This document shows, in pieces, positions 7,204 through 16,942 of a stretch of DNA of 64,000 nucleotides. This DNA comes from UPXZ01 sp047974405 (GTDB lineage: Bacteria > Bacteroidota > Bacteroidia > Bacteroidales > Paludibacteraceae), in contig JBKECI010000091.1 in the NCBI GenBank assembly GCA_047974405.1, positions 1-64,000 of the forward strand, given 5' to 3'. Each line of letters opens with the position of its first letter. Position 1 is the first letter of the stretch. Under the pieces are notes generated by a model. The model was not told the origin of the DNA, searched no databases, and saw nothing but the letters and a program-made list of their open reading frames with translations. The translations under genes and the position numbers were made by a program.

Positions 7204-9078
7204 TTATCTCCCTAGCAAAATTAGTAAAATATTGATATCGTTGGGAGAAATTCCAGAAATTCTACTTGCTTGTCCGATGGTTTCTGGATTTATTCGGGAG
7301 AGTTTTTGCCTGGCTTCGGTCGATAGAGATTGTATTTGATTGTAGTCAAATTTTCCGAGAATACGAATGTCTTCTAATCTACTAAGTTTGGAGGCAATCA
7401 GTTTTTCTCTCTCAATATATCCGGCATACTTTATTATTATTTCTACGCTTTCCATTATTTCCTCCCGTTTTTCTTTTATTTTGTAGAGCTCCTCTTTCAG
7501 TTTGGGAATTGCTTCCGACAGTTCGTTCATGCCAAATTGTGGTCTTAATAGTAGGTTTTTTAGTTTTGTGCCATGTCTGAGTTCAGTCGAATTTTTAGAT
7601 ATCAGAAAAGCGTTAATTTCATTTGGTTTCACGGCAAAACTTGATAAAAAATGGATAAGTTTATCTTGTTCTGCTTTTTTATTTTCAAACTGCTTTTGCC
7701 TATTTGCTTTTACCAATCCGAGTTTCCATCCTACAGGTGTCAATCTCATATCGGCATCATCTTGTCTGAGGAGCAGACGATATTCGGCGCGGGAAGTAAA
7801 CATTCGGTAAGGCTCGTCCACCCCTTTGGTTACCAAATCATCTATAAGTACTCCAATATAGGCTTCGTCTCTTTTCAGTACAAATTCGTTACCTCCTACA
7901 CAATTGATATGTGCGTTGATTCCGGCAACCAAACCTTGTCCTCCTGCTTCTTCGTATCCGGTGGTTCCATTTATTTGACCTGCAAAAAACAAGTTTTTTA
8001 TATGTTTGGTTTCGAGTGTATGCTTGAGTTGCGTAGGGTCAAAAAAATCGTATTCGATGGCATATCCGGGTCTATAAATACGAGCGTTTTCTAACCCCGA
8101 AATTGTGTGTATAGCGTCTATCTGTGTTTGTATGGGAAGAGAAGATGAAAATCCATTGAGATAATATTCTTGCGAATCGACTCCTTCGGGCTCGAGAAAA
8201 AGTTGATGGGAAGGCTTGTCTGCAAATGTTACAATTTTTGTCTCTATGCTTGGGCAATAGCGAGGTCCGATACTTTGTATTTGTCCATTGTAAAGTGGAG
8301 AGTCATTCAGCCCATTTTTTAAAATATTATGAGTCGATTCGTTGGTGTACGTAATCTGGCAACTCCTTTGCGGTAATTTTCTTTTAACTTCCGACAGAAA
8401 TGAAAATTGATGAAAATCGTTTTCGCCTATTTGCTCTGCCATTTTATTAAAATCAACAGTTCTCCCATCGATTCGGGGAGGGGTTCCTGTCTTCATCCTA
8501 TCGGTGATAAACCCAAAAGATTTTATCTGCTCTGTAAGTCCGTATGCTGCAGGTTCCGAAATGCGTCCTCCGCTTACCTTGCTTTTGCCGAAATGGAGCA
8601 ATCCGTTCAAAAATGTTCCTACCGTGAGTACAACGCTTTTGGCTCTAAAGACAACTCCCAAAGCAGTTTTGACACCTGCAATCGTTTTGTTTGTTATTAC
8701 CAATTCGGTAACTGTATCTTGCCATATCGAAAGGTTGTCGGTGTTGGATACCGTATTTATCCATTGTTGTATAAATTGATGCCTGTCGCTTTGTGAGCGA
8801 GGACTCCACATTGCAGGACCTTTGGAGCGATTGAGCATTCTAAATTGAATAGCAGTTTTGTCTGTTATTATTCCCATTTGCCCTCCGATAGCATCTATCT
8901 CCCTCACAATTTGCCCTTTAGCTATTCCTCCCACTGCCGGATTACAACTCATTTGACCTATTTTGTTCATATCCATAGTAATAAGGAGTGTTTTTGATCC
9001 GAGATTTGCCGAAGCTGCTGCTGCTTCGCACCCTGCATGCCCGCCACCTATTACTATTATATCGAAATTAAAATCCAT
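7204..9078 (-). CDS. mnmG: tRNA uridine-5-carboxymethylaminomethyl modification enzyme MnmG (GidA)
   Basis: MnmG, with MnmE, installs the (carboxymethyl)aminomethyl group on U34 of wobble-position tRNAs, using FAD and methylene-tetrahydrofolate. At 624 residues it has the family length. The N-terminal FAD motif GGGHAGCEAA is at about residues 10-19, SCNPAVGGIAKG follows near 47, the GTFLNG motif is near 155 and NGTTGYEEAGGQG is near 370. The frame is open upstream to 9159, but the ATG at 9078 is preferred: it gives the canonical N-terminus, and a TACCTTTG promoter element sits inside the longer version. mnmG is often near the replication origin, which fits the neighbouring parS-like sites. 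Confidence 0.97.
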   Translation of the reverse strand: MDFNFDIIVIGGGHAGCEAAAASANLGSKTLLITMDMNKIGQMSCNPAVGGIAKGQIVREIDAIGGQMGIITDKTAIQFRMLNRSKGPAMWSPRSQSDRHQFIQQWINTVSNTDNLSIWQDTVTELVITNKTIAGVKTALGVVFRAKSVVLTVGTFLNGLLHFGKSKVSGGRISEPAAYGLTEQIKSFGFITDRMKTGTPPRIDGRTVDFNKMAEQIGENDFHQFSFLSEVKRKLPQRSCQITYTNESTHNILKNGLNDSPLYNGQIQSIGPRYCPSIETKIVTFADKPSHQLFLEPEGVDSQEYYLNGFSSSLPIQTQIDAIHTISGLENARIYRPGYAIEYDFFDPTQLKHTLETKHIKNLFFAGQINGTTGYEEAGGQGLVAGINAHINCVGGNEFVLKRDEAYIGVLIDDLVTKGVDEPYRMFTSRAEYRLLLRQDDADMRLTPVGWKLGLVKANRQKQFENKKAEQDKLIHFLSSFAVKPNEINAFLISKNSTELRHGTKLKNLLLRPQFGMNELSEAIPKLKEELYKIKEKREEIMESVEIIIKYAGYIEREKLIASKLSRLEDIRILGKFDYNQIQSLSTEARQKLSRINPETIGQASRISGISPNDINILLILLGR

Positions 9079-9099
9079 AAATATATCTGTTTGAGAGTG

Positions 9100-9107
9100 C
9101 AAAGGTA
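9100..9107 (-). promoter_or_regulatory. -7 promoter element of mnmG
   Basis: Minus-strand TACCTTTG matches TAnnTTTG exactly, 22 bp upstream of the ATG at 9078. It supports that start over the TTG/ATG codons further out. Confidence 0.6.
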
Positions 9108-9159
9108 AGAAAAAAACAAATGAAGGAGAATAACCGTATTGAATAGAGAGAATTTTCAA

Positions 9160-9581
9160 AAAAATAAAATATTATAATTAAATTTAGATTTGCTCAAAAA
9201 ATGCTTGTTGGTAATTTAGCCGAATTATTTCGCATATAGATAAAACTAGTTATCTGCTTAGGGTAAGTTAGGAGAAAACTTGTATGTTTTCTACGGAGAA
9301 TCTAGAACGATAGTCTAAAGACTTTTAAGTATTCATTATACAATTTAAGACTGGTGATGATTGTTGGGATTATAAATATAATAGACGGATACTGTAAAAG
9401 GGGGCATTCGGGAAATACTGTGCCGACCAACCTGATTATTTTACATATTTGTAGAGACGGGTCAAAATTGGAGCTTAAATTCAATTATTTTATAGCAAAC
9501 TATTGCTGTTCTAATAATGTGCTTTTTAGACTCATAATTTTTATCAAAACTGAAATTTAAATCTGAAACAATAGATTTTGG
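9160..9581. other. Gene-free spacer between mnmG and the YitT gene
   Basis: About 420 bp with no convincing gene. A 68-codon open frame on the plus strand (9354-9560) has no recognisable domain or promoter and is probably chance. No tRNA, terminator hairpin or repeat stands out. Confidence 0.4.
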
Positions 9582-10457
9582 CTATTTCAATATGTCGAAT
9601 CCTTTTCCGTAAACACCTACTACGTTACTTTGTGTAATAAATGCGTCTTGGTCAATACTTTTTACTAAACGGAATATGGAGGTTGATTCTGTTTTTCGGG
9701 CAAGTACTATGATAATTTTCTGTGATTTTTTGGAATACCATCCCATCCCATCAATTATTGTGCAACCGCGATTTATTTCAGAGTTGATGTGATTGGCTAC
9801 CTCTTCGTATTTTTTTGTAAAAATAAAAAACTGCACCGATTGCCTCATCCCACTTATTGCCATATCGACTGCATAATACATTACTGCCATTACAATCAGT
9901 CCGATGGCAATTTTTTCGAGACTGTGAAATAGCAAGTAAGATGAGCTTACAATGAGCATATCTACCAATAGCAACACACGCCCCATACTCACGTGCCGAT
10001 ATTTGGTAATTACGGCTCCTACAATATCGGTGCCGCCCGTACTTCCATTTACCGAATAGACCAGTCCTAATCCGGTACCACAAAACATGGCACCAATCAT
10101 CGATGATAAGAGTGAGTCGGCACTAATAATTGGTTTGGTAAAGTATATTTCTCCGTATCTCAAAAGAAGAGTAAGTATTGCAACGCTTACGATTGTTTTT
10201 ATTACAAAACTTTTTCCTATTATCCTGAATGCTACAATTAGCAGTAAGGCATTGATAGTAAGGTATGAAATCCATAAGGGTATGCCACTTGAGGCATTTA
10301 TAAGTACGGTTACACCGGCTAAGCCTCCGGTTACAATTTTATTGGGCAACAGAAATCCCGTGAGTCCAAATGCGTACAAAAACAGTCCGGACAGTATCAT
10401 CAAATAATCTTTCCAATAAAAATTTCTGAGATATTTTTTTTTTGATGCTATATTCAT
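9582..10457 (-). CDS. YitT family membrane protein
   Basis: A 291-residue integral membrane protein with the YitT layout: about five hydrophobic helices in residues 15-185 (YitT/DUF161), with the motif GTDIVGAVI near 142 preceded by VNGSTGG, then a soluble C-terminal DUF2179 domain (about 205-291) containing GCTIIDGMGWYSKK. The function of the family is not settled; transport has been proposed. The gene follows leuS on the same strand with 13 bp between stop and start, so both are likely in one transcript. The ATG at 10457 gives the expected N-terminus. Confidence 0.9.
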   Translation of the reverse strand: MNIASKKKYLRNFYWKDYLMILSGLFLYAFGLTGFLLPNKIVTGGLAGVTVLINASSGIPLWISYLTINALLLIVAFRIIGKSFVIKTIVSVAILTLLLRYGEIYFTKPIISADSLLSSMIGAMFCGTGLGLVYSVNGSTGGTDIVGAVITKYRHVSMGRVLLLVDMLIVSSSYLLFHSLEKIAIGLIVMAVMYYAVDMAISGMRQSVQFFIFTKKYEEVANHINSEINRGCTIIDGMGWYSKKSQKIIIVLARKTESTSIFRLVKSIDQDAFITQSNVVGVYGKGFDILK

Positions 10458-10470
10458 TCAAGACAATAAG

Positions 10471-13254
10471 TTACAAAACTATATTTACAATTTTTCTGGG
10501 GACAACTATCACTTTTTTAGTGAGTTTTCCTTCTAAGTATTTTTGTGTTGTTTCGTTTTCCAATACTGTTTTTTCGACCGTTTCTTTGTTCATTTCGGCA
10601 GGCAATTCTAATGTAAACCGCACCTTTCCGTTAAACGAAATCGGGTACTTAATGCTGCTTTCTTTCAGGTATTCTTCGTTGTAAATGGGCCATTGAGCAT
10701 CGCAAACAGAGTTGTTGTTACCCAAAATGTGATACATCTCTTCAGCAATATGTGGAGCAAAGGGCGCCAAAATAATTGAGAGCGGTTCCAAAATCGATTT
10801 TTTGTGGCACTTTTGTGTATAAAGTTCGTTCACACAAATCATAAATGCCGAAACTGAGGTGTTGAAAGAGAATGTTTCAATATCTCCTCCTATTTTTTTT
10901 ATGGTTTTGTGTAATGTTTTTAGTTCTTCGGCTGTCGGGGTGTCATTGGAGACATTCAGATTATCTCCGTCAAAAAATAATCCCCAAAGTTTTTTCAAAA
11001 ACCGATGAACACCGTCTATTCCGTTGGTGTCCCAAGGTTTGGATTGTTCTAAAGGACCAAGAAACATTTCGTATAAGCGTAATGTGTCTGCTCCATAGGC
11101 TTCAACGATATTGTCGGGATTGACTACATTGAACATCGATTTTGACATTTTTTCTACCGTCCAGCCACAAATATATTTCTCGGATTCTGTAATAAATTCG
11201 GCATTTTTATATTCCGGACTCCAATTTCTGAATTTTTCGATATCCAGTATATCGTTGGAGACGATATTTACATCTACGTGAATAGGGGTAGTGTCGTATT
11301 GGTTTTTCAAATTAAAGGATACAAACGTGTTTGTTCCTTGTATTCTGTAAACAAAATTACTTCTACCTTGTATCATTCCTTGATTTATCAATTTTTTGAA
11401 CGGCTCGTCTTCGCATACAATGCCTAAATCGAACAAAAACTTATTCCAAAAGCGGCTGTAAACCAAATGTCCGGTAGCATGCTCTGTTCCTCCGATATAT
11501 AAATCGACATTTCTCCAGTAGTCGTCGGCTTCTTTACCTACCAGAGTTTCACTATTGTGCGGGTCCATATATCTCAAGTAGTAAGCAGATGAACCTGCAA
11601 AACCGGGCATGGTGTTCAATTCGAGTGGGTACGATTTTTTTATTTCGTTGTTGGATGGAGAAGGGGTATAGTTCCAATTTTTAGCTCTTCCTAAAGGAGG
11701 TTCTCCTGTTTCGGTAGGGAGAAATTTATCTATTTCGGGCAATTTCAACGGAAGGTCTTGTTCATCAATCATATAAGGTATGTCATCTTTATAATAGACG
11801 GGAAAAGGTTCTCCCCAGTAGCGTTGACGACTGAAAACGGCGTCTCTCAAGCGGTAATTTATTTTTACTTTACCAATGCCTTGTTCTACAATATATTCTT
11901 TTGCTTTTTGGATTGCCTCTTTTACCGTTAGTCCATTCAAAAATTGGGAATTTATCATAATTCCTTCTTTGGCATCGAAGCTTTCGTTGCTAACATCAGC
12001 CCCTTCTATCAAAGAGATGATGGGGAGATTGAAATGCTTTGCAAAAGCATAGTCGCGACTATCATGGGCAGGCACAGCCATTATGGCTCCTGTTCCGTAT
12101 CCGGCTAATACATAGTCGCTTATCCAAATAGGAATTGCTGTTTTCGATACGGGATTGATGGCGTATGAACCGGAAAAAACACCTGTTATCCGCTTGTCTG
12201 TCATACGTTCGCGTTCTGTTCGTTTTTTTGTAGTTTCCACGTATTGGTGTACAGCCTTGTATTGTTCGGGCGTAGTGCAAATATCAACCAATTCGCTCTC
12301 GGGTGCGAGCACCATAAAGGTTACTCCAAAAATGGTATCGGCTCTTGTGGTAAATATATCGAAAGCATAATCTTTGTCTTTCAATTTGAACTTCATATCG
12401 GCGCCTTCACTTCTTCCTATCCAATTTTTTTGTGTTTCTTTTAGCGATTCTGTCCAATCTATATGTTTCAGTCCTTCCAAAAGACGTTGTGCGTAGGCCG
12501 AAACGCGCAAACTCCATTGGCGCATCATTTTTTGCTCTACCGGATGCCCTCCGCGAATGGAAAGTCCTTCGCTAACCTCGTCGTTTGCCAGTACAGTACC
12601 CAACGTGGGGCACCAGTTTACTTTTAAATCTGCCAAATAGGCAATTCGGTAATTGAGTAGAGTTTCCTGTTGTTCTCTTTCTGGTTTGGCTTTCCATTCG
12701 TTTGAGGTAAAACTCATTTCAACCGTAGCGGCGGCTGTGATATTTTGAGTGCCGTATTTTTCGAAATGCTCGATAAGTTTGGCAATAGGTTTGGCTTTTT
12801 GTTTTTTATTATCAAAATAATGATTAAACATTTGGATAAAAGCCCATTGTGTCCATTTGTAGTAATCGGGATCGCACGTACGCACCTCTCTGTCCCAGTC
12901 GTAACTAAATCCTATTTTATCCAATTGCGCGCGGTAGCGATTGATGTTGTTTGTGGTTGTTATAGCGGGGTGCTGCCCGGTTTGGATGGCGTATTGCTCG
13001 GCAGGTAGGCCGTAAGCGTCATATCCCATCGGGTGTAGCACGTTAAAACCTCTCAAGCGCTTGTATCTACTGTAAATATCGGAAGCTATATACCCCAAAG
13101 GATGTCCTACGTGCAATCCGGCTCCTGATGGATAGGGAAACATATCCAACACATAAAATTTTGGTTTATTCAGATTTATTTCGGTTTTATATGTTTTGTT
13201 GTCAATCCAATATTGCTGCCATTTTTGTTCTATCTCTCTGAAATTATATTCCAT
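10471..13254 (-). CDS. leuS: Leucine-tRNA ligase
   Basis: Class I aminoacyl-tRNA synthetase that charges tRNA-Leu; 927 residues. The HIGH motif appears as HVGH (48-51) after MFPYPSGAGL, the KMSKS motif as EKMSKSMFN near residue 700, and the CP1 editing domain is present between them with TTRADTIFG near 300 and VPAHDSRDYAFA near 395. The zinc-associated WCPTLGTVLANDE segment is also visible. The frame extends to 13329, but the ATG at 13254 gives the canonical MEYNFREIEQKWQ start, and a -7 element at 13311-13318 lies within the extension. Confidence 0.97.
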   Translation of the reverse strand: MEYNFREIEQKWQQYWIDNKTYKTEINLNKPKFYVLDMFPYPSGAGLHVGHPLGYIASDIYSRYKRLRGFNVLHPMGYDAYGLPAEQYAIQTGQHPAITTTNNINRYRAQLDKIGFSYDWDREVRTCDPDYYKWTQWAFIQMFNHYFDNKKQKAKPIAKLIEHFEKYGTQNITAAATVEMSFTSNEWKAKPEREQQETLLNYRIAYLADLKVNWCPTLGTVLANDEVSEGLSIRGGHPVEQKMMRQWSLRVSAYAQRLLEGLKHIDWTESLKETQKNWIGRSEGADMKFKLKDKDYAFDIFTTRADTIFGVTFMVLAPESELVDICTTPEQYKAVHQYVETTKKRTERERMTDKRITGVFSGSYAINPVSKTAIPIWISDYVLAGYGTGAIMAVPAHDSRDYAFAKHFNLPIISLIEGADVSNESFDAKEGIMINSQFLNGLTVKEAIQKAKEYIVEQGIGKVKINYRLRDAVFSRQRYWGEPFPVYYKDDIPYMIDEQDLPLKLPEIDKFLPTETGEPPLGRAKNWNYTPSPSNNEIKKSYPLELNTMPGFAGSSAYYLRYMDPHNSETLVGKEADDYWRNVDLYIGGTEHATGHLVYSRFWNKFLFDLGIVCEDEPFKKLINQGMIQGRSNFVYRIQGTNTFVSFNLKNQYDTTPIHVDVNIVSNDILDIEKFRNWSPEYKNAEFITESEKYICGWTVEKMSKSMFNVVNPDNIVEAYGADTLRLYEMFLGPLEQSKPWDTNGIDGVHRFLKKLWGLFFDGDNLNVSNDTPTAEELKTLHKTIKKIGGDIETFSFNTSVSAFMICVNELYTQKCHKKSILEPLSIILAPFAPHIAEEMYHILGNNNSVCDAQWPIYNEEYLKESSIKYPISFNGKVRFTLELPAEMNKETVEKTVLENETTQKYLEGKLTKKVIVVPRKIVNIVL

Positions 13255-13310
13255 AACAATCTGAAAATTAAATGTTCGATTTATTTTTATTCTAATTTTG
13301 ATTCGAGTTG

Positions 13311-13318
13311 CAAAGGTA
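13311..13318 (-). promoter_or_regulatory. -7 promoter element of leuS
   Basis: Minus-strand TACCTTTG, an exact TAnnTTTG match, 57 bp upstream of the leuS ATG. It rules against the longer N-terminus. Confidence 0.55.
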
Positions 13319-13437
13319 ATAAAAACCAACGTAAAATAAGGGACACCGATTTTATAAATGATATGTTGTTCGGGAAGGTTTGTTTTTTTGCAATGTTACT
13401 TTTTAGAGTTGTCATTTTTGACCGTATCAAAAAAATA

Positions 13438-13466
13438 GAAAGGAAAACCTGTTGAGTTTTCCTTTC
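13438..13466 (-). terminator. Rho-independent terminator of the M16 peptidase gene
   Basis: GAAAGGAAAAC (13438-13448) pairs perfectly with GTTTTCCTTTC (13456-13466) around a 7-nt loop. On the minus strand the hairpin is followed by a run of seven T. It lies 28 bp past the M16 stop and before the leuS promoter, so it separates the two transcripts. Confidence 0.85.
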
Positions 13467-13493
13467 GTGTCGTTTTTCTATGTCTCTTTTAAA

Positions 13494-16310
13494 TCATTCT
13501 ATTGGTTTCATTACAACTTCTATCACGTTTTTTTGCTCTACCAAAGATTTCAATGCACTTTGAATCAATTCCGGCGACAAGGTTTCAATGGTGGTTTTGT
13601 AGTCGGTACGGTAGTTCAAGTTGTCTTGGTAATAATTGATCAATTTTCCTCTCCACCAGCTGTTTTGTTCTAAGTCTTCCTCGTATTTTTTGAGCATATT
13701 CTCTTTCACTTTGGTCAAATCGTTATAGCGTGGCCCATTTTTTACAATTTCATTTACTTCGGCATGTATCAAATCCATTAGTTTTGCCTGTTTTTCGGGG
13801 TCGGTATCAAATTGCATCAAGAGTGTGGCTTTGTTTGTTGGCGTGTTGCTTACCCCACCGCGAACTCCTACGCCGTATGTTCCTCCTTCTTTTTCTCTTA
13901 TACTTTCTGTGTATCTCATCCTCAAAATACTTCCTATGGCTTCGAGGGTGGTGTTGGACTGTACGCTGTACGGTATTGTACCCGAGTAGTAGATAAGATT
14001 GGAAGCTTTTTTTACCTGCATCTCTTTTTCGAAATAATTATAAATGATTCCTTTGGGGGTATGCTTATCGGAATCGTCCCATTTTTCTCTTGATTTATTG
14101 GTTTTTAATCCTCCCAGATAGGTTGCTATAAGTTTTTGAGTTTCTTTATTTTGCGGATCGATATTTCCGACAAAAACAAAAGTGAAATCGGCAGGGTTTG
14201 CAAATCGTTGTTTGTAAATATCAATGGCTTTGTTTTGGTCTATTTTATCGATGGTTTCGGGAGTCATCAACACGGTACGTGGATCGTGGTTGCTGAGTGT
14301 TTTACCTACGGAGTCGCTAAATGCCTTACTCGGATTTTTGAGACTATTTGCCAAGCTGGTGCGGTACATATTCATCATAGCCTCGAAAGCGTTGTCGTCT
14401 CTGCGTGGTGCAGTAAAATACAAATAGGTCAATTGGAGCATTGTTTCAAAATCGGCAACGGAAGAGTTACCGCTTATACCCTCTTCGTAATCGGAAATAT
14501 ATGGATTTACTCCTGCAATTTTACCAGTAAGTACTTTGGAGAGATCGGTTTGAGAAAATTTTCCGATACCGTTGTTGTTGATGATGCTTGCGGCAAACGA
14601 TGCCGAGGGTAAATCGGCAATATTATGTACTTTGGAGATCCCTCCATCGCTAAACGCAGACATCAGAATTTCATCTTTTTTGAAAGTTGTCGGTTTGAGT
14701 ACTATTTTGATGCCGTTGCTCAGCATCATTTCGGTAGCATCTATGGCTGTATTTGTTGTTATTTTTTTTACTTTTCCAGCTTTGGGTAGCTTGTCCATCA
14801 GTGGTTTGTTTATCGAATCGTCTTTTTTTGCTTCTAGCGTAATACTTTTTGCCTCTTGAATAGATTGGATAATTTTTTCTTTGGAGGGTATTTTTACGGT
14901 CTCTTTTTCGGGAGCCATAATTGTTACGATTAGATTATCATCGGTAACGTATTGTTTTGCTAGTTGATTGACAACGTCTGCCGAAATATTGGGAAGCAAT
15001 ATTTTTATAAGTTCATATTCGTATTCGATACCGGGTATTGGTTCGTTGTCGAGAAAATTGCCCATATACTCTCTTACATAGGAGCTGTTTTTTACATTAT
15101 TACGTTCATTGTAAGCTTTTTCATAACTTTTAAGCATATTGATTTTTGCTCTGTCCACTTCGGAGGGGGTAAAACCGAATCGTTTCATTTTTTCTGCTTC
15201 GAGGAGTAGAGCATATAATCCTTCTTGCTCTTTTCCCTCTTTGGGTATGGCAATCATATTGAATACATCTTTTGATTTTACCAATTCGCCATAGAAAGCA
15301 TAGCCACCTACAAACGGAGCATCTGCCTGCATTGTTATTTCGTTAAATCTTTCGGACATTACTCCCGCTACAATTTGGTTGATAACATTGATGGTATATC
15401 CGCTTTGTGATAGCGCTACTTCGGCAGGCAGTTTATCGTGTTTATATTCCAGCTCAATACGCGTAACGCGCGCTTCGGGGTCGGTAACAATTGCCACAAT
15501 CGGTTCTTTGTTATCGTCAATGGTGTAAATAATTCTTTCGGCAGGATTTATCGGAGCAGGAATGTCTGCAAAAACGGTTTTTATTTTTTGCTCAATAGCA
15601 TCTACATCTATATCTCCTACTATAATAATTCCTTGCAAATCGGGGCGGTACCATTTAGCATAATAATCTCTAAGCGTTTGATATTTAAAGTTATTAATCA
15701 CGGCTGTATCTCCGATTACGTCCCGTTTGGCATATTGTGAACCGGGAAATTTTAGTTTGTTGGATTCTGACCACATTCTGCGATCGGCGCCGGCTCGTGT
15801 ACGCCATTCTTCACGGATAACGCCGCGTTCTTCATCAATTTCATTATCAAGTAGTAAAAGTGAATGCGACCAATCGTGAAGCACCAACAACGATGTGTCA
15901 ATCACGTCTTCATGAATGGTTGGCACATCGGAAAGATTATATACTGTTTCATCTAGAGAGGTGTAGGCGTTTACGTTTTCTCCAAATTTTACTCCATGTG
16001 TTTCCAAAAAATTGATTATGCCTTTACCCGGAAAATGTTGTGTGCCATTGAATGCCATATGTTCTAAGAAGTGAGCCAATCCATTTTGGTCGTCGTTTTC
16101 GAGAATGGCACCCACTTTTTGTACAATGTAAAATTCGGCTCTCTGTTTTGGTTCTTCATTATGGCGAATGTAGTAGGTCAGCCCATTGTTTAATTTTCCG
16201 CACCGAATATTTTTATCGATAGGCAGCGGTTCTAATTGCGGGTTCTGTGCAAATAAATTTACGGTAAATAATGTAAATAACAGCAAACCGGCTTTCTTTG
16301 AGTTTTTCAT
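13494..16310 (-). CDS. Secreted M16 (insulinase-type) zinc peptidase
   Basis: A 938-residue M16 metallopeptidase with a Sec signal peptide (MKNSKKAGLLLFTLF... ending near VNLFAQ, residue 22). The inverted zinc motif HxxEH reads HFLEH at 80-84, followed by the AFNGT signature and a distal Glu in the EERGVIREE region. Two M16 halves are present: an active N-terminal one (about 35-470) and a C-terminal inactive one with an FVFVGN segment. Such proteins act in the periplasm of Bacteroidetes and are thought to degrade peptides; the substrate is unknown. The start at 16310 is chosen over 16367 because it gives a clean signal peptide and lies 26 bp after a -7-like element. Confidence 0.93.
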   Translation of the reverse strand: MKNSKKAGLLLFTLFTVNLFAQNPQLEPLPIDKNIRCGKLNNGLTYYIRHNEEPKQRAEFYIVQKVGAILENDDQNGLAHFLEHMAFNGTQHFPGKGIINFLETHGVKFGENVNAYTSLDETVYNLSDVPTIHEDVIDTSLLVLHDWSHSLLLLDNEIDEERGVIREEWRTRAGADRRMWSESNKLKFPGSQYAKRDVIGDTAVINNFKYQTLRDYYAKWYRPDLQGIIIVGDIDVDAIEQKIKTVFADIPAPINPAERIIYTIDDNKEPIVAIVTDPEARVTRIELEYKHDKLPAEVALSQSGYTINVINQIVAGVMSERFNEITMQADAPFVGGYAFYGELVKSKDVFNMIAIPKEGKEQEGLYALLLEAEKMKRFGFTPSEVDRAKINMLKSYEKAYNERNNVKNSSYVREYMGNFLDNEPIPGIEYEYELIKILLPNISADVVNQLAKQYVTDDNLIVTIMAPEKETVKIPSKEKIIQSIQEAKSITLEAKKDDSINKPLMDKLPKAGKVKKITTNTAIDATEMMLSNGIKIVLKPTTFKKDEILMSAFSDGGISKVHNIADLPSASFAASIINNNGIGKFSQTDLSKVLTGKIAGVNPYISDYEEGISGNSSVADFETMLQLTYLYFTAPRRDDNAFEAMMNMYRTSLANSLKNPSKAFSDSVGKTLSNHDPRTVLMTPETIDKIDQNKAIDIYKQRFANPADFTFVFVGNIDPQNKETQKLIATYLGGLKTNKSREKWDDSDKHTPKGIIYNYFEKEMQVKKASNLIYYSGTIPYSVQSNTTLEAIGSILRMRYTESIREKEGGTYGVGVRGGVSNTPTNKATLLMQFDTDPEKQAKLMDLIHAEVNEIVKNGPRYNDLTKVKENMLKKYEEDLEQNSWWRGKLINYYQDNLNYRTDYKTTIETLSPELIQSALKSLVEQKNVIEVVMKPIE

Positions 16311-16336
16311 GATTGTAGTTATTAATTTTAGCGCTG

Positions 16337-16344
16337 CAAAGGAA
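16337..16344 (-). promoter_or_regulatory. -7-like element of the M16 gene
   Basis: Minus-strand TTCCTTTG differs from TAnnTTTG at one position and lies 26 bp upstream of the preferred start. Confidence 0.35.
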
Positions 16345-16447
16345 AGAAATATTTTGAATATTAACAATATATTGAGAAAAAGGAATCGTTAAATTACATA
16401 AAATTGCAAAAAATATTATACTTTTACATTCTCAATAGCTAATTATT

Positions 16448-16933
16448 ATGTCCGAATCCATTTTTATGTCTCCACATTTATCAAAAGAAGAGAAATATAT
16501 CGAACTTCTTCCGCAGCTTAAAGCCCTTGTTGAAAGCGAAACCGATGTTGTGGCAAATTTGGCAAATACTTCTGCAGTACTGAAAGAGGTTTTTGGGTGG
16601 TGGTGGGTAGGATTTTATCTTGTAAAGGGTGAGGAGTTGGTGCTTGCTCCTTTTCAGGGTACAATTGCTTGTACGCGCATCAAGTTTGGAAAAGGTGTTT
16701 GCGGAACGGCTTGGGAAAATAGACAATCGATTTTGGTTCCCGATGTTGAAAAGTTTACAGGACATATTGCCTGCAGTTCTGCCACAAAGTCAGAGATTGT
16801 TGTCCCTGTTTTTAATTCTCAAAAAGAGATAATTGGGGTTTTGGATGTGGATAGCGAGCATTTTGATATATTGGATGCAACCGATGTAAAATACTTGGAG
16901 GAGGTGGCGGCAATAGTAGGTGGTGCTTTGTGA
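16448..16933 (+). CDS. msrC: Free methionine-(R)-sulfoxide reductase (GAF domain)
   Basis: A single GAF-domain protein of 161 residues that matches the fRMsr family, which reduces free methionine-R-sulfoxide using thioredoxin. The three family cysteines are present: IACTRI (about 75), GVCGTAW (about 86) and HIACSSATKSEIVVPV (about 110). The WWVGFYLV segment and GVLDVDSEHFD near the end are also characteristic. It is convergent with a DUF4287 gene; the two stops are 9 bp apart with no room for a separate terminator. ATTATACTTTTAC about 25 bp upstream of the ATG resembles a -7 region. Confidence 0.92.
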   Translation: MSESIFMSPHLSKEEKYIELLPQLKALVESETDVVANLANTSAVLKEVFGWWWVGFYLVKGEELVLAPFQGTIACTRIKFGKGVCGTAWENRQSILVPDVEKFTGHIACSSATKSEIVVPVFNSQKEIIGVLDVDSEHFDILDATDVKYLEEVAAIVGGAL

Positions 16934-16942
16934 GGTAATATT

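Noticed and set aside
9354..9560. 68-codon plus-strand open frame between mnmG and the YitT gene
   Set aside because: No domain, no start signal and an unusual Ile/Cys-rich composition; not supported as a gene.
10872..12444. Many open frames antisense to leuS and other long genes
   Set aside because: They are mirror frames of strongly supported proteins, with no own promoter or recognisable domains.
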